This document shows, piece after piece, positions 18,956 to 28,547 of a DNA stretch of 64,000 nucleotides; position 1 is the first letter of the stretch, and each line of letters starts with the position of its first letter. The notes beneath the pieces were generated by a model that had not been told where the DNA came from, ran no database searches, and saw nothing but the letters and a program-made list of their open reading frames with translations. Position numbers and translations under genes: made by a program. Source of the DNA: Piscibacillus halophilus. GTDB lineage: Bacteria > Bacillota > Bacilli > Bacillales > Alkalibacillaceae. Location: NCBI RefSeq assembly GCF_900110685.1, contig NZ_FOES01000012.1, positions 1 through 64,000 of the forward strand, in the 5' to 3' direction.

Positions 18956-19468
18956 GTGATTGATAAAAAAGTTTTGTTAGTGTTCCTAACCCTGCCACTT
19001 TTTATATTGTTGACGGGTTGTTTAGATTCAGAAGAAGATGTATTAGAAGAGTCTAATACTTTGGTGAAAGATGTATTTCTTTCAGATGAAGTTTTAGACA
19101 AAAATTTCGAATTAAATCGTTTAGAGATGTATAAACCGGACTCACTTGAATTTTCAGAGGCACGTGACCAAAATCTAATTTTCTATGAAAATAGTCAACC
19201 ATTTATTCTATTTATTAATGAATTAGAAGCGCCAAATAGTAAATGGTACTATAATGAGTTACAAGAGAAAGATGATGAACTACACCTTAGAACCTTTGAA
19301 ACGGATGATGAATTTGCATATTTTAGTGCAGAAGAAAAAGAAGACGATCAATTTGAGGTTCAAGTAGGGATTGGTGGCGTGAAAATGGCTACACTAACAA
19401 ACATTAGTGACCTTAAAGAAGATGTCCAAGAAATGATGAAAATGGTTAAATCAATTGAAAAGAAATAG
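18956..19468 (+). CDS. Predicted lipoprotein of unknown function
   Basis: A 170-residue protein with a lipoprotein signal: basic MIDKK, a hydrophobic run and lipobox LLTGC near residue 22, followed by an acidic domain of mixed strands. GTG 18956 is preceded by GGGGAGAGAG. I do not recognise the family. It lies 21 bases upstream of the PTS-IIC-like gene and may be transcribed with it. A membrane-tethered role outside the cell is clear; the ligand is not. Confidence 0.78.
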   Translation: MIDKKVLLVFLTLPLFILLTGCLDSEEDVLEESNTLVKDVFLSDEVLDKNFELNRLEMYKPDSLEFSEARDQNLIFYENSQPFILFINELEAPNSKWYYNELQEKDDELHLRTFETDDEFAYFSAEEKEDDQFEVQVGIGGVKMATLTNISDLKEDVQEMMKMVKSIEKK

Positions 19469-19489
19469 ATGTGATTAAGGAGTATTAAC

Positions 19490-20521
19490 ATGAAGGAGTT
19501 TTTGAAACGTAAGGGAGTAGAGGTAAGTTTTCAAGCTTATGCCATAACCGCCTTAAGTTACATGGCTTTAGGGTTATTTTCTTCGCTCATCATTGGAGTT
19601 ATTATTCAAACCATAGGTACTGAGATTCCTTATATGCCAGCATTTTTAGTTGAAGCAGGGGGATATGCGACTCAAGGTGGTGTATATGGTGGTGCGATTG
19701 GTGTAGCTGTGGCATACGGTTTAAAAGCTCCGCCGTTAGTCATGTTTAGTGCTTTATTTGCAGGTTCTTTTGCAGCTCACCCTGATTTTATTAATTCAGG
19801 TCCTGCGGGAAGTTTTATAGCTGCGTTAGTTGCCATTGAGATTGGGAAATTAGTTAGTAAAGAAACTAAAATTGATATTATTGTCACACCATTCGTTACC
19901 ATTATGGTAGGGTATTTTGTTGCTAATTTAGTTGGTGTGCCCATTGCAGAATTCTTAACGACGTTTGGTGATGTCATAGAATGGGCCATCCAATTAAGGC
20001 CGTTTCTCATGGGAATCATCGTAGCGGTATTAATGGGTATAGCCTTAACTGCACCGATTTCAAGTGTTGCGATCGCAATTATGTTAGAGTTAGAAGGGTT
20101 AGCTGCAGGTGCTGCAACAGTTGGGTGTGCAGCTCAGATGATTGGTTTTGCAGTTAGTAGTTATCGAGAAAATAAATTTAGTGGTGTTATTTCGCAAGGT
20201 CTAGGAACTTCTATGTTGCAAGTGGCTAATATTATGAGAAATCCTATGATCCTGATTCCCCCTACGGTCGCTGGAGCTGTTTTAGCCCCCTTGGCAACCG
20301 TATGGTTACAGCTTGAAAACAATGCCTATGGTGCTGGTATGGGAACGAGCGGGCTAGTTGGTCCGATTATGACACTTGAGACGATGGGATTTAATCAAGA
20401 AATATTGATGATTGTCATCATATTATACTTTATTGCTCCAGCTCTAATTAGCTTAATAATTTCAGAATGGCTTCGGAAAAAAGGATTGATTAAATTCGGA
20501 GATATGAAATTGGACGTATAG
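19490..20521 (+). CDS. PTS EIIC-2-type membrane protein
   Basis: A 343-residue polytopic membrane protein with about nine helices and conserved glycine-rich loops (GGYATQGGVYGGAIGVAV, GAGMGTSGLVGPIMTLE) typical of the PTS_EIIC_2 family. These proteins are annotated as PTS sugar-specific IIC components, yet no IIA or IIB gene and no catabolic enzyme is nearby, so a phosphotransfer role is uncertain. Ribosome site TAAGGAG. A strong terminator follows. Confidence 0.8.
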   Translation: MKEFLKRKGVEVSFQAYAITALSYMALGLFSSLIIGVIIQTIGTEIPYMPAFLVEAGGYATQGGVYGGAIGVAVAYGLKAPPLVMFSALFAGSFAAHPDFINSGPAGSFIAALVAIEIGKLVSKETKIDIIVTPFVTIMVGYFVANLVGVPIAEFLTTFGDVIEWAIQLRPFLMGIIVAVLMGIALTAPISSVAIAIMLELEGLAAGAATVGCAAQMIGFAVSSYRENKFSGVISQGLGTSMLQVANIMRNPMILIPPTVAGAVLAPLATVWLQLENNAYGAGMGTSGLVGPIMTLETMGFNQEILMIVIILYFIAPALISLIISEWLRKKGLIKFGDMKLDV

Positions 20522-20527
20522 CATATG

Positions 20528-20559
20528 GCATGACCTATATAAGGGGGTCATGCTTTTTT
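20528..20559 (+). terminator. Rho-independent terminator after the PTS-IIC-like gene
   Basis: Arms GCATGACC and GGTCATGC, then TTTTTTCTTTTTT. Confidence 0.88.
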
Positions 20560-20620
20560 CTTTTTTGATAAAATGGTAAAATAATGACTAGTGTGGCTTT
20601 CGTAAAGGAGGCGAAATTAA

Positions 20621-21430
20621 ATGAAAATGACTTCTATAAAAATGAAAAGAAAACTAGAAGAACGATTTAACCGGGAAGAGTGGCAAACCCATTTTGACCG
20701 CGATCAAGATACATTCCGAATCGAGTGGAAAGAGAGTAAACAAGGTGTAACGATTTCGTTACCCGGTGTTATTTCTAAATGGGAAGATCGAAAAGAAGAA
20801 GCTTTAGACGAAATCGAGAATCATATTAAAGAAGCTTTAAAGATTATGAATGAAGAACAGAATTTAGAAGGTAAAGAAGCTAATATATTTCCTGTGATTC
20901 GATCTGGCTCTTTCCCTACAGAGTCTAAAAGTGGAGAACGTTTAATTTATACGGACCATACAGCCGAAACTCGTATTTATTACGCACTAGACTTAGGTAA
21001 ATCTTATCGATTAATAGATGCTAAAATGTTGAAACAAGAAAACTGGGAAGAAGAGCGTGTCAAGGAAGTGGCTATGTTTAACATCCGTAGTCGCTCAACT
21101 GAAATGAAATCTGAAGAGGTCGCTGGGAACACGTTTTATTTCTTATCGACGAAAGATGGTTACGATGCGAGTCGAATATTAAATGAGGCGCTTTTAGAAG
21201 AAATGGCAGGTAAAGTTGAAGGCGAGCTAGCGGTCGGCGTCCCACATCAAGATGTATTGATTTTTGTTGACGTGAAAAATAAAACGGGCTATGACATTTT
21301 AGCTCAAATGATGATGCAATTCTTTGCGGAAGGTCAAATTCCGATTACGTCATTACCATTTCTATATGAAGATAAAAAGTTAGAGCCTATTTTTATATTA
21401 GCTCAAAACAAACCAAAAGATAAGGAGTAG
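20621..21430 (+). CDS. ytpQ: DUF1444 family protein (YtpQ)
   Basis: A 269-residue soluble protein of the DUF1444/YtpQ family. The N-terminal part is charged and helical; the C-terminal part carries VGVPHQDVLIFVDVKN and the DKKLEPIFILAQNKPK ending typical of the family. No reaction is known. Ribosome site AAAGGAGG. It is followed 6 bases later by ytpR, the arrangement seen in B. subtilis. Confidence 0.88.
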   Translation: MKMTSIKMKRKLEERFNREEWQTHFDRDQDTFRIEWKESKQGVTISLPGVISKWEDRKEEALDEIENHIKEALKIMNEEQNLEGKEANIFPVIRSGSFPTESKSGERLIYTDHTAETRIYYALDLGKSYRLIDAKMLKQENWEEERVKEVAMFNIRSRSTEMKSEEVAGNTFYFLSTKDGYDASRILNEALLEEMAGKVEGELAVGVPHQDVLIFVDVKNKTGYDILAQMMMQFFAEGQIPITSLPFLYEDKKLEPIFILAQNKPKDKE

Positions 21431-21436
21431 TGAACC

Positions 21437-22042
21437 ATGCAATTTGTGTATAACTCAAAAGGAATTGGCGATGTATTAATCATTACCTTAAATCAAACAG
21501 AGTCGAATGTGACATATGAGAATCACGGAGATGTTGTAAAAATATTGGATGAATCCGGTCAAATTGTAGGTTATAATATCTTTAATGTGTCTGAGTACAT
21601 TTATATGAATGGCAATGGCCCCCTGCAGGTTGATGAAGTTTTGGTCAATCAAGTCAAAGATATATTTAAGAAAAATGGAGTTGAAGATTCATTAGATTTA
21701 GATTTGACACCTAAATTCGTAGTTGGTTATGTTAAGGAAAAAGCTCCTCATGAAAATGCATCGAAACTTAGTGTTTGCCAAGTCGATGTAGGAGACGAGC
21801 AATTACAAATTGTTTGTGGAGCACCCAACGTTGATACAGGACAAAAAGTCGTTGTCGCAAAAGTTGGAGCGATGATGCCAAACGGAATGTTAATTAAAGA
21901 CTCGAGCTTAAGAGGAGTCGAATCAAGCGGAATGATTTGCTCTGCAAAAGAGTTAAACTTACCGAATGCCAGTGAGCAAAAAGGTATTCTAGTATTAGAT
22001 GCTGATTACGAAGTAGGGTCTCCATTTAACTTCTATTCATAA
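21437..22042 (+). CDS. ytpR: tRNA-binding-domain protein YtpR
   Basis: A 201-residue protein with an N-terminal DUF4479 region (1-90) and a C-terminal EMAP/Csa tRNA-binding OB fold (about 95-195), shown by [38 protein letters not shown] and [11 protein letters not shown]. It resembles the N-terminal part of the PheRS beta chain and is thought to bind tRNA or act in a structural role. AAGGAGTAGTG overlaps the ytpQ stop region, showing cotranscription. Confidence 0.92.
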   Translation: MQFVYNSKGIGDVLIITLNQTESNVTYENHGDVVKILDESGQIVGYNIFNVSEYIYMNGNGPLQVDEVLVNQVKDIFKKNGVEDSLDLDLTPKFVVGYVKEKAPHENASKLSVCQVDVGDEQLQIVCGAPNVDTGQKVVVAKVGAMMPNGMLIKDSSLRGVESSGMICSAKELNLPNASEQKGILVLDADYEVGSPFNFYS

Positions 22043-22101
22043 ATGATCAATATTGCCCGTTCTCTAGGCGGGCTAATCTCATAAAATGTGAGGGATATAC
22101 G

Positions 22102-23217
22102 ATGAAAGAATTTACATTAAAACAACAAGGTGAGATTAAACGCCTGACAAATAAAACATTTAAATTTGATAAGCGTGTTGGAGAAGGTTGGTTTTCAGCT
22201 GTTTATTTTTTAAAAACGAAAAAAATCGTAGAAGAACACTTAAGAGATAACGTTGTTACGATGCAGTTTTTTCAAAAGAAAGATGCCGTATTATGCGGAA
22301 CAGATGAAGCAATCGCACTCTTACATACGTTTGCTGATCATCCAGAAGATTTAGAGATATATTCGTTACAAGATGGAGATAAAGTAAGCCCTTATGAATC
22401 TGTCTTAACGGTCACAGGACCTTACCAAAACTTTGGTTATTTAGAAGGAATTATTGACGGAATTCTCTCTAGACGTACATCTGTTGCGACTAATGTTTAT
22501 AAAGTGGTTAAAGCTGCAAAGTCCAACGGTTCAGACAAGCCTGTCATTTTTATGGGAGACCGTGATGACCACTATACTCAGCAAGCTGGTGATGGTTATG
22601 CAGCTTATATCGGTGGCTCGACAGCTCAAGCAACACATGCCATGAACGAATGGTGGGGTAAACAAGGAATGGGCACGATGCCACATGCTCTTATCCAAAT
22701 GTTTAATGGTGATATAGTTAAAGCAGCTCAAGCTTATAAAGATACTTTTCCTGATGATGATTTAATCGCATTAGTTGATTACAATAATGATGTAATTATC
22801 GATTCACTAAAGGTTGCGCGTGAGTTTGGGGACGAATTAAAAGGTGTTAGAATTGATACATCTAAAAATATGGTGGATCATTATTTCTTCCGCAACCCAC
22901 AAATTATGGGGGCCTTTGATCCACGCGGTGTGAATCCACAATTGATTTTTGCCTTACGTGACGCATTAGATCAAGAAGGATTCCATCATGTTAAAATCAT
23001 GGCAAGTGGTGGCTTTACTGAAGATAAAATAAAACGCTTCGAATCAATGGGTGTCCCAGTTGATATGTACGGTGTCGGGAGTAACCTGTTGAAGGTAAAC
23101 ATTGGTTTTACAGGTGATAATGTAAAACTAAACGGTAAAAATGAAGCAAAAGAAGGTCGTCGATTTAATTATAATCCACGTCTTGAAAAGGTAGATTACC
23201 CTGTAAACAAAAATTGA
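22102..23217 (+). CDS. pncB: Nicotinate phosphoribosyltransferase family protein
   Basis: A 371-residue type II phosphoribosyltransferase, the short class of nicotinate phosphoribosyltransferase, which makes nicotinate mononucleotide for NAD salvage. Visible hallmarks are DGILSRRTSVATNVYKV, FMGDRDDHYTQQAGDGYAAY, GTMPHALIQMF, ALVDYNNDV, GVRIDTS and KIMASGGF with PVDMYGVGSNLL near the end. It occupies the place where the FtsK-type translocase gene sftA would be expected from B. subtilis order. Its stop codon is within the stem region of the terminator that follows. Confidence 0.87.
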   Translation: MKEFTLKQQGEIKRLTNKTFKFDKRVGEGWFSAVYFLKTKKIVEEHLRDNVVTMQFFQKKDAVLCGTDEAIALLHTFADHPEDLEIYSLQDGDKVSPYESVLTVTGPYQNFGYLEGIIDGILSRRTSVATNVYKVVKAAKSNGSDKPVIFMGDRDDHYTQQAGDGYAAYIGGSTAQATHAMNEWWGKQGMGTMPHALIQMFNGDIVKAAQAYKDTFPDDDLIALVDYNNDVIIDSLKVAREFGDELKGVRIDTSKNMVDHYFFRNPQIMGAFDPRGVNPQLIFALRDALDQEGFHHVKIMASGGFTEDKIKRFESMGVPVDMYGVGSNLLKVNIGFTGDNVKLNGKNEAKEGRRFNYNPRLEKVDYPVNKN

Positions 23218-23248
23218 TTGTCCATGGGCAATCAATTTTGTTTTGTTT
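23210..23248 (+). terminator. Rho-independent terminator after pncB
   Basis: Arms AAAATTGATTG and CAATCAATTTT with loop TCCATGGG, followed by GTTTTGTTT. The pncB stop is inside the left arm. Confidence 0.83.
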
Positions 23249-23358
23249 AAAAAGAATTAAGTAAGCAACACGACAATCAGAAAAAATTACGTTTCAATTA
23301 AGGATTAATTAAAAAACAAATTAGCCACATTTTGATTAATGTTTTTATGAAGGTTTTC

Positions 23359-23367
23359 TGCTATAAT
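23359..23367 (+). promoter_or_regulatory. Extended -10 element upstream of murC
   Basis: TG-C-TATAAT (TATAAT at 23362-23367) is an extended -10. No good -35 lies at the right distance. murC starts about 69 bases downstream. The rest of the 218-base gap is AT-rich with nothing else recognised. Confidence 0.55.
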
Positions 23368-23435
23368 GTATAAAAGCAAAATCAATTTATTATGCATATA
23401 TTATACACAGGAAGACATAAGCGGAGGTTCGATTA

Positions 23436-24731
23436 ATGCCGACTTACCATTTCATTGGAATTAAAGGAACTGGAATGAGTGCATTAGCACAAATTTTACA
23501 TGATTCTGGAGAGAACGTACAAGGTTCAGATATAGAAAAACATATTTTTACTGAGGATGCTTTAAAAGAAAAAAATATTCGTATACTACCTTTTGATAAA
23601 GGAAATATAACAGAAGGTTTAACCATTATCGCTGGAAATGCGTTTAATGATGAACACGAAGAAATTGTGAAGGCGAAAGAATTAGGTCTTGAATTTTATC
23701 GATATCATGAATTTTTAGGGGAGTGGGCTACCCGTTATACAAGTGTTGCAGTAACTGGCGCTCACGGAAAAACCTCAACAACCGGACTATTAGCACATAC
23801 GTTAAAAAATAATGTTCCAACGTCATACTTAATTGGAGATGGAACAGGACATGGGCACCCAGAAAGTCAGTATTTTGTCTTTGAAGCATGTGAGTATCGC
23901 AGACATTTCTTAGCATATAAGCCTGATTATGCGATTATGACTAATATTGACTTTGATCACCCAGATTATTTTAGAAGTGTTGAAGATGTTTTTGATGCTT
24001 TTCAATCCATGGCCTTAAATGTTAAGAAAGGTATTATTGCATGTGGAGACGATGAGTATCTGCAACAAATTCAAGCAAAAGTGCCAGTCGTCTATTACGG
24101 ATTTACAGAAGGCAATGATTTTCAAGCAAAACATATCCAGGAGTCAGAAGAGGGGACTACTTTTGATGTCTATGTAAGAAGTACTTATTATGAAACATTT
24201 ACGATCCCAACCTATGGTAACCATAGTGTTTTAAACGCTTTAAGCGTAATAGCTCTTATGCAATATGAAGGCTTTAAAGCTCAACAGATTAGAGATTTGA
24301 AAACCTTCCCAGGAGTTAAACGACGTTTTACAGAAACAGAATGGAAGAATGGTCAAATTTTAATTGATGATTATGCCCATCATCCCAAAGAGATTGAAGC
24401 GACGATTGATTCAGCTAGAAAGAAATATCCGAATAAAGACATTGTAGCTGTTTTCCAACCTCATACATTTACTCGAACGAAGCAGTTTATTGATGAGTTT
24501 GCAGAAGCGTTATCACAAGCAGACTATATTTATTTATGTGATATTTTTGCTTCAGCTCGTGAAAAATCGGGAAATTTAACAATTGACCACTTAAAAGAAA
24601 AAATCGATGGTGCTCAACTGCTCTTAGAAGGCGAGACAAATATTTTACAACAGCATCAGAATAGTGTTTTACTATTCATGGGTGCGGGGGATATTCAAAA
24701 ATATGAAGAAGAGTTTAAGCAACTAGCTTAA
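23436..24731 (+). CDS. murC: UDP-N-acetylmuramate--L-alanine ligase MurC
   Basis: Cytoplasmic Mur ligase that adds L-alanine to UDP-MurNAc with ATP. The 431-residue protein has the N-terminal nucleotide-sugar-binding glycines ([14 protein letters not shown]), the ATP P-loop TGAHGKTST near residue 107, the [11 protein letters not shown] segment and the [12 protein letters not shown] and FQPHTFTRT motifs of the C-terminal domain. GGAGG precedes the ATG. The gene ends at a terminator and is followed by the large secreted enzyme. Confidence 0.97.
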   Translation: MPTYHFIGIKGTGMSALAQILHDSGENVQGSDIEKHIFTEDALKEKNIRILPFDKGNITEGLTIIAGNAFNDEHEEIVKAKELGLEFYRYHEFLGEWATRYTSVAVTGAHGKTSTTGLLAHTLKNNVPTSYLIGDGTGHGHPESQYFVFEACEYRRHFLAYKPDYAIMTNIDFDHPDYFRSVEDVFDAFQSMALNVKKGIIACGDDEYLQQIQAKVPVVYYGFTEGNDFQAKHIQESEEGTTFDVYVRSTYYETFTIPTYGNHSVLNALSVIALMQYEGFKAQQIRDLKTFPGVKRRFTETEWKNGQILIDDYAHHPKEIEATIDSARKKYPNKDIVAVFQPHTFTRTKQFIDEFAEALSQADYIYLCDIFASAREKSGNLTIDHLKEKIDGAQLLLEGETNILQQHQNSVLLFMGAGDIQKYEEEFKQLA

Positions 24732-24763
24732 TCTTAAATTTAAAAAATATTGATAATGATTAG

Positions 24764-24818
24764 TAGTTCAGTTTGGAATGCAATTTTATTTTGTATTCTG
24801 AACTGAACTATTTTTATT
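24764..24818 (+). terminator. Probable terminator after murC
   Basis: Imperfect long stem with outer arms TAGTTCAGTT (24764-24773) and AACTGAACTA (24801-24810), followed by TTTTTATTAT. The remaining bases to 25002 hold no recognised gene; a GGGAGGG ribosome site lies at their end. Confidence 0.75.
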
Positions 24819-25002
24819 ATAATGACAAATTAAATCTTATCGAAAAGTGGTTATAAATACATAGTTTGAATGGTAATAAATGATTTATTTTGTCGAAATT
24901 TCTAGAAAAGTTAGTTCTATTGCTTAGTGTTGCTAGTTTCTGACTATTAGTACAATTAAGTTGGCAAGACAAGTTTTCGTCAAAATCAAGGGAGGGTTTA
25001 TA

Positions 25003-28000
25003 TTGAGTCGAAAAGGATTGATGAGCTTCTTAGTCGGAGTACTGATATTTTGTACATTTAGTCCAGTGGTACAGGCTGAGCCAAGCCCAATTGGAGATAC
25101 TCGGTCCGCTTCATCCGACAAATCTGAACCGGTTGTCACAGTAGGTCCGAGTGGAAAAACCATTCTCACAAACGAAGAAACGACAAAAATAGGCCCAGGA
25201 TTAGAATTAACTACATTTGAACGGTTTGATGGACGTGGTTGGTTAAATGGTGAAGTGATGACCATTGATCTGGAGAATGAAGCCGTTTCAACCGATTTAT
25301 TGTACCCGGGAGAGATATCGGATACAAAACCCGTCTCAGAATTAGCTAAACAACATGGAGCAGTAGCCGGAGTAAATGGAGACTTCTTTGATATTAATAA
25401 TACGAATGCACCGTTAGGCACAATGATTCAAGATGGTGAGATGTTAAAAGGCCCTCAAGGATCTCATACTTTGACGTTTGGTGTTGATGAAAATGGCCTT
25501 GGGAATTTGTCCCGTATTTTTTTAGAAGGAACCGTACAATTACCTTCTAGCAGCGTGGAATTGGCTGCATTGAATCAATCTAGTATTCCTGCCGATGGTA
25601 TTGGCTTATATACCTCTGTTTGGGGACAAGCACAGCGTCCAAGTGCGGATCATGTCTATGAAGTACTGGTCCGTGATGGCGTAGTCGAGTCTGTTTCCGA
25701 CCAAGTGAGTAGCGGTCCGATCGATGAAGATAGCTTTGTACTAGTTGGACGAGAAGAGGGTGCACTACAGTTACAAGAACTTTCTGTTGGTGAATCGGTA
25801 ACAGTTTCGTACGCTCCAAAAGTCGATAATGATTCGATTATGGACTATGCGATTGGAGGAAATGCTATTTTAGTTAATCATGGTGAGGTTACAGCAGGAT
25901 TAGATGATCGTACTACAGCTCCTCGATCTGCAGTAGGCTTATCAGAAAATGGGAAAAAGATGTTTTTAGTTGTAGTTGACGGACGTCAAACGGATAGTCG
26001 TGGGATGACTTTACACGAACTAGGTGAATTAATGGTAGAATTCGGTTCTTACCAAGCTCTAAATATTGATGGTGGCGGATCTTCGACCATGGTTGCGCGT
26101 ATGCCGGGTGAATCAGATGTGGAAGTAGTGAACAGCCCGTCTGATGGGATGGAGCGTTCGGTGCCAAATGGTATTGGTATATTTGTCGAAGATGGAAGTG
26201 GTGAACTAAATCATTTTGCAGTGGAAACGGTTATGGAGGAAGAACATAGTCATCGTGTTTTTCCTGGTTTGACAAGAAGTTTTATTGGAAAAGGGTACGA
26301 TGAAAATTTTTCTCCTGTAAATGTTGATTCAATCAAGTGGAAGGCCCTCCCAGCGGATGTCGGTTCTTTTGATGAGGATGGCATCTTTTATGCTAGAAAG
26401 TCTGGTAAAGCTGTGGCACAAGCTCAAGTTCGGTCAACTAAGGGTACTAAGGAAATCAGGGTTCTTGGTGAATTAGATCGGATTGAGACAACTTCCTCTT
26501 ATCTAGGAATGGAAATTGGACGAAATGCTGACTTTTCTATAAATGGCTTTGACAAAAATGGTTATTCAGCACCTATTGAAGCACGTGATGTTAATTTAGA
26601 ATATGATCAAACGGTGATTGAAGTAGAAGAAAATGAAAACGGCAAGTTCACAGTTATTCCACTAGAAAATGGAGAATCAACAACAATTGAGGTAACTGTT
26701 CAGGATAAAGTCGTGCGACTACCAGTAACTATTGGATTGGAGACTGTGGACATTTCTGAATTTGAAACGGAAGATGGTTGGGAATTTACGAAGTATCCGG
26801 CTGATGTTGGAGCATCGATGGAGCTGGTAGAAGGTCGAAATGGTAACGGAATTCAACTTAGTTATGATTTTACTACCACTACAGCTACTCGAGCAGCTTA
26901 CTTACAAGGTTCACCGATGTTGGAGCTCCCAGGAGATGTTCAACAGCTTGGACTTTGGGTGCATAGTGATGGAAATGGTGCGTGGCTAAGAACAGTCTTA
27001 GAAGATGCATCAGGTACACGATATACATTGACATTGGCAGATGAAGTGGATTGGACGGGTTGGCAGTATGTGGAGACGAATTTACCAGAGGGTATACAAT
27101 ATCCAGTGAAGTTATGGCGCATTTATCCAGTAGAAACGGATCCAAATAGTCAATATACTGGTTCATTAATTTTTGATGATTTAACTGTAAAAGTCCCACC
27201 TGCCGTGGATGAGGTGGAGAGTGAAGAGGTAACACCTGATTCACTTATTGTTGAAAATGAAGGCATTGGCAAGGATCGTTGGAAGTTTGCCGTATTAAAT
27301 GATTCTCAATTTGTTGCCGATTCGCCGAATAGTCAGCAAGTTCAAATGGCTAGAAAAGCTTTACGTGAAATTGTAGCACAGGATCCTGAGTTTCTTGTAA
27401 TTAACGGTGATCTTGTGGATACGGCATGGGAAGAAGATTTTGAATTTGCCAAACAAGTATTAGATGAAGAAGTTGGGGATGCTTTTCCAATTTACTATAC
27501 GCCAGGTAACCACGAAATTGTAGGTAGTGGCTCATTGGATAATTTCTTAGAGGTATTTGGCGAAAATCGTTATACCTTTGACCATAAAAGAACACGTTTT
27601 ATATTACTTGATTCCTCAACAGGTAGCTTCCGGACTAGTGATTTTGACCAATTAATTGAATTAAAGGAATCATTAAATGATGCAGCTACCAATCCAAAGA
27701 TTAAGAATGTCGTCGTATTGGGACATCATCCTACACGCGATCCTCTACCGACGAATAATAGTCAGCTATCAGATCGGAAAGAAGCTGAGTTGATTGAAAA
27801 TTGGTTAACTGACTTTCGAGAAACTTCTAATGGAAAAGGGGCCATATATTTAAGTGGCCATGCCCATACGGTTCATTTAGAGCGTGTCGAAGGGGTTCCT
27901 TATATGGTAACAGGTTCAGCAGGCAAATCTCCTTATGGATCACCAGCTAAAGGTGGCTTTTATGCTTGGACGATGTTTGGGGTCGATCCTACTCCAATGC

Positions 28001-28380
28001 CAGAGAAAATGTTCGGACCAGAGTCATCAGATAAAAATTCAGATTGGGTTCAAGCAGAAGTTCGACCAATTTTAGAAGACATTTCGATCGACGGTCCAGG
28101 TTCAATCTCAGTCGGTGAGACGGCTACTATCTCTGCCGAAGGACATCAAGCTGGAAATCTAACGTTCCCACTTAGTTATCCTGCATCGGTTTCTTGGGAA
28201 GGAAGTGAGGATGTATTTATTGGGACAGGCGATGCTTTAGAAAGTGCGAAAAGTTCTGGTAAATATACTGCTACATTTAACCCAGTGAATGGAGAGTTAA
28301 CAGCTTTAAAAAATGGATGGATTCAGTTAGAGGTACTTTCCAATGAAATGAAAGCTCATATCGACATTGAAATAGAGTAA
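25003..28380 (+). CDS. yvnB: Secreted phosphodiester glycosidase / metallophosphoesterase (YvnB-like)
   Basis: A 1125-residue multidomain exoprotein. Residues 1-25 are a signal peptide with a VQA|EP cleavage site. About residues 90-390 form a phosphodiester glycosidase (NAGPA) domain, with VAGVNGDFFDINNTNAPLG and ALNIDGGGSSTMVAR. Then come Ig-like regions and a carbohydrate-binding-like module (about 600-740). A calcineurin-type phosphoesterase domain follows (about 760-1010) with NDSQF, INGDLVDTAW, PGNHE, GHHPT and SGHAHTVH. It likely attacks sugar phosphodiesters such as wall teichoic acids. Start is TTG 25003, six bases after GGGAGGG. No sortase signal is visible. Confidence 0.88.
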   Translation: MSRKGLMSFLVGVLIFCTFSPVVQAEPSPIGDTRSASSDKSEPVVTVGPSGKTILTNEETTKIGPGLELTTFERFDGRGWLNGEVMTIDLENEAVSTDLLYPGEISDTKPVSELAKQHGAVAGVNGDFFDINNTNAPLGTMIQDGEMLKGPQGSHTLTFGVDENGLGNLSRIFLEGTVQLPSSSVELAALNQSSIPADGIGLYTSVWGQAQRPSADHVYEVLVRDGVVESVSDQVSSGPIDEDSFVLVGREEGALQLQELSVGESVTVSYAPKVDNDSIMDYAIGGNAILVNHGEVTAGLDDRTTAPRSAVGLSENGKKMFLVVVDGRQTDSRGMTLHELGELMVEFGSYQALNIDGGGSSTMVARMPGESDVEVVNSPSDGMERSVPNGIGIFVEDGSGELNHFAVETVMEEEHSHRVFPGLTRSFIGKGYDENFSPVNVDSIKWKALPADVGSFDEDGIFYARKSGKAVAQAQVRSTKGTKEIRVLGELDRIETTSSYLGMEIGRNADFSINGFDKNGYSAPIEARDVNLEYDQTVIEVEENENGKFTVIPLENGESTTIEVTVQDKVVRLPVTIGLETVDISEFETEDGWEFTKYPADVGASMELVEGRNGNGIQLSYDFTTTTATRAAYLQGSPMLELPGDVQQLGLWVHSDGNGAWLRTVLEDASGTRYTLTLADEVDWTGWQYVETNLPEGIQYPVKLWRIYPVETDPNSQYTGSLIFDDLTVKVPPAVDEVESEEVTPDSLIVENEGIGKDRWKFAVLNDSQFVADSPNSQQVQMARKALREIVAQDPEFLVINGDLVDTAWEEDFEFAKQVLDEEVGDAFPIYYTPGNHEIVGSGSLDNFLEVFGENRYTFDHKRTRFILLDSSTGSFRTSDFDQLIELKESLNDAATNPKIKNVVVLGHHPTRDPLPTNNSQLSDRKEAELIENWLTDFRETSNGKGAIYLSGHAHTVHLERVEGVPYMVTGSAGKSPYGSPAKGGFYAWTMFGVDPTPMPEKMFGPESSDKNSDWVQAEVRPILEDISIDGPGSISVGETATISAEGHQAGNLTFPLSYPASVSWEGSEDVFIGTGDALESAKSSGKYTATFNPVNGELTALKNGWIQLEVLSNEMKAHIDIEIE

Positions 28381-28448
28381 ATCTTCCGCAAGTAGATTGG
28401 CTGCCTTTAAGGTAAATGCAACAAATGACAAAATGATATTTCGTAAAT

Positions 28449-28507
28449 AAAATCCGAACCTTGATTTGAATTCTATTTAAGAATTAATCAAAAGGTTCGG
28501 ATTTTAT
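28449..28507. terminator. Bidirectional terminator between the yvnB-like gene and the aminopeptidase gene
   Basis: Arms AAATCCGAACCTTGATT and AATCAAAAGGTTCGGATTT enclose a smaller GAATTC/GAATT repeat. A- and T-runs flank both sides. Confidence 0.8.
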
Positions 28508-28547
28508 ATTAAATAATTTTAATTATACTCTTTTATTTTTTGACGTT

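Noticed and set aside
22043-22101. GC-rich hairpin (GCCCG...CGGGC) between ytpR and pncB as a terminator or riboswitch
   Set aside because: The stem is short, there is no T-run, and no known NAD-related riboswitch motif could be matched in the 59 bases.
24751-24763. Possible Fur box (TTGATAATGATTA) after murC
   Set aside because: Only one half resembles a Fur site, it lies at the foot of the murC terminator, and it is about 240 bases from the next start with no iron-related gene.
25580-27595. Several 60-119 residue minus-strand frames inside the yvnB-like gene
   Set aside because: They are shadows of a 1125-residue gene with intact domains; none has a ribosome site or recognisable sequence.
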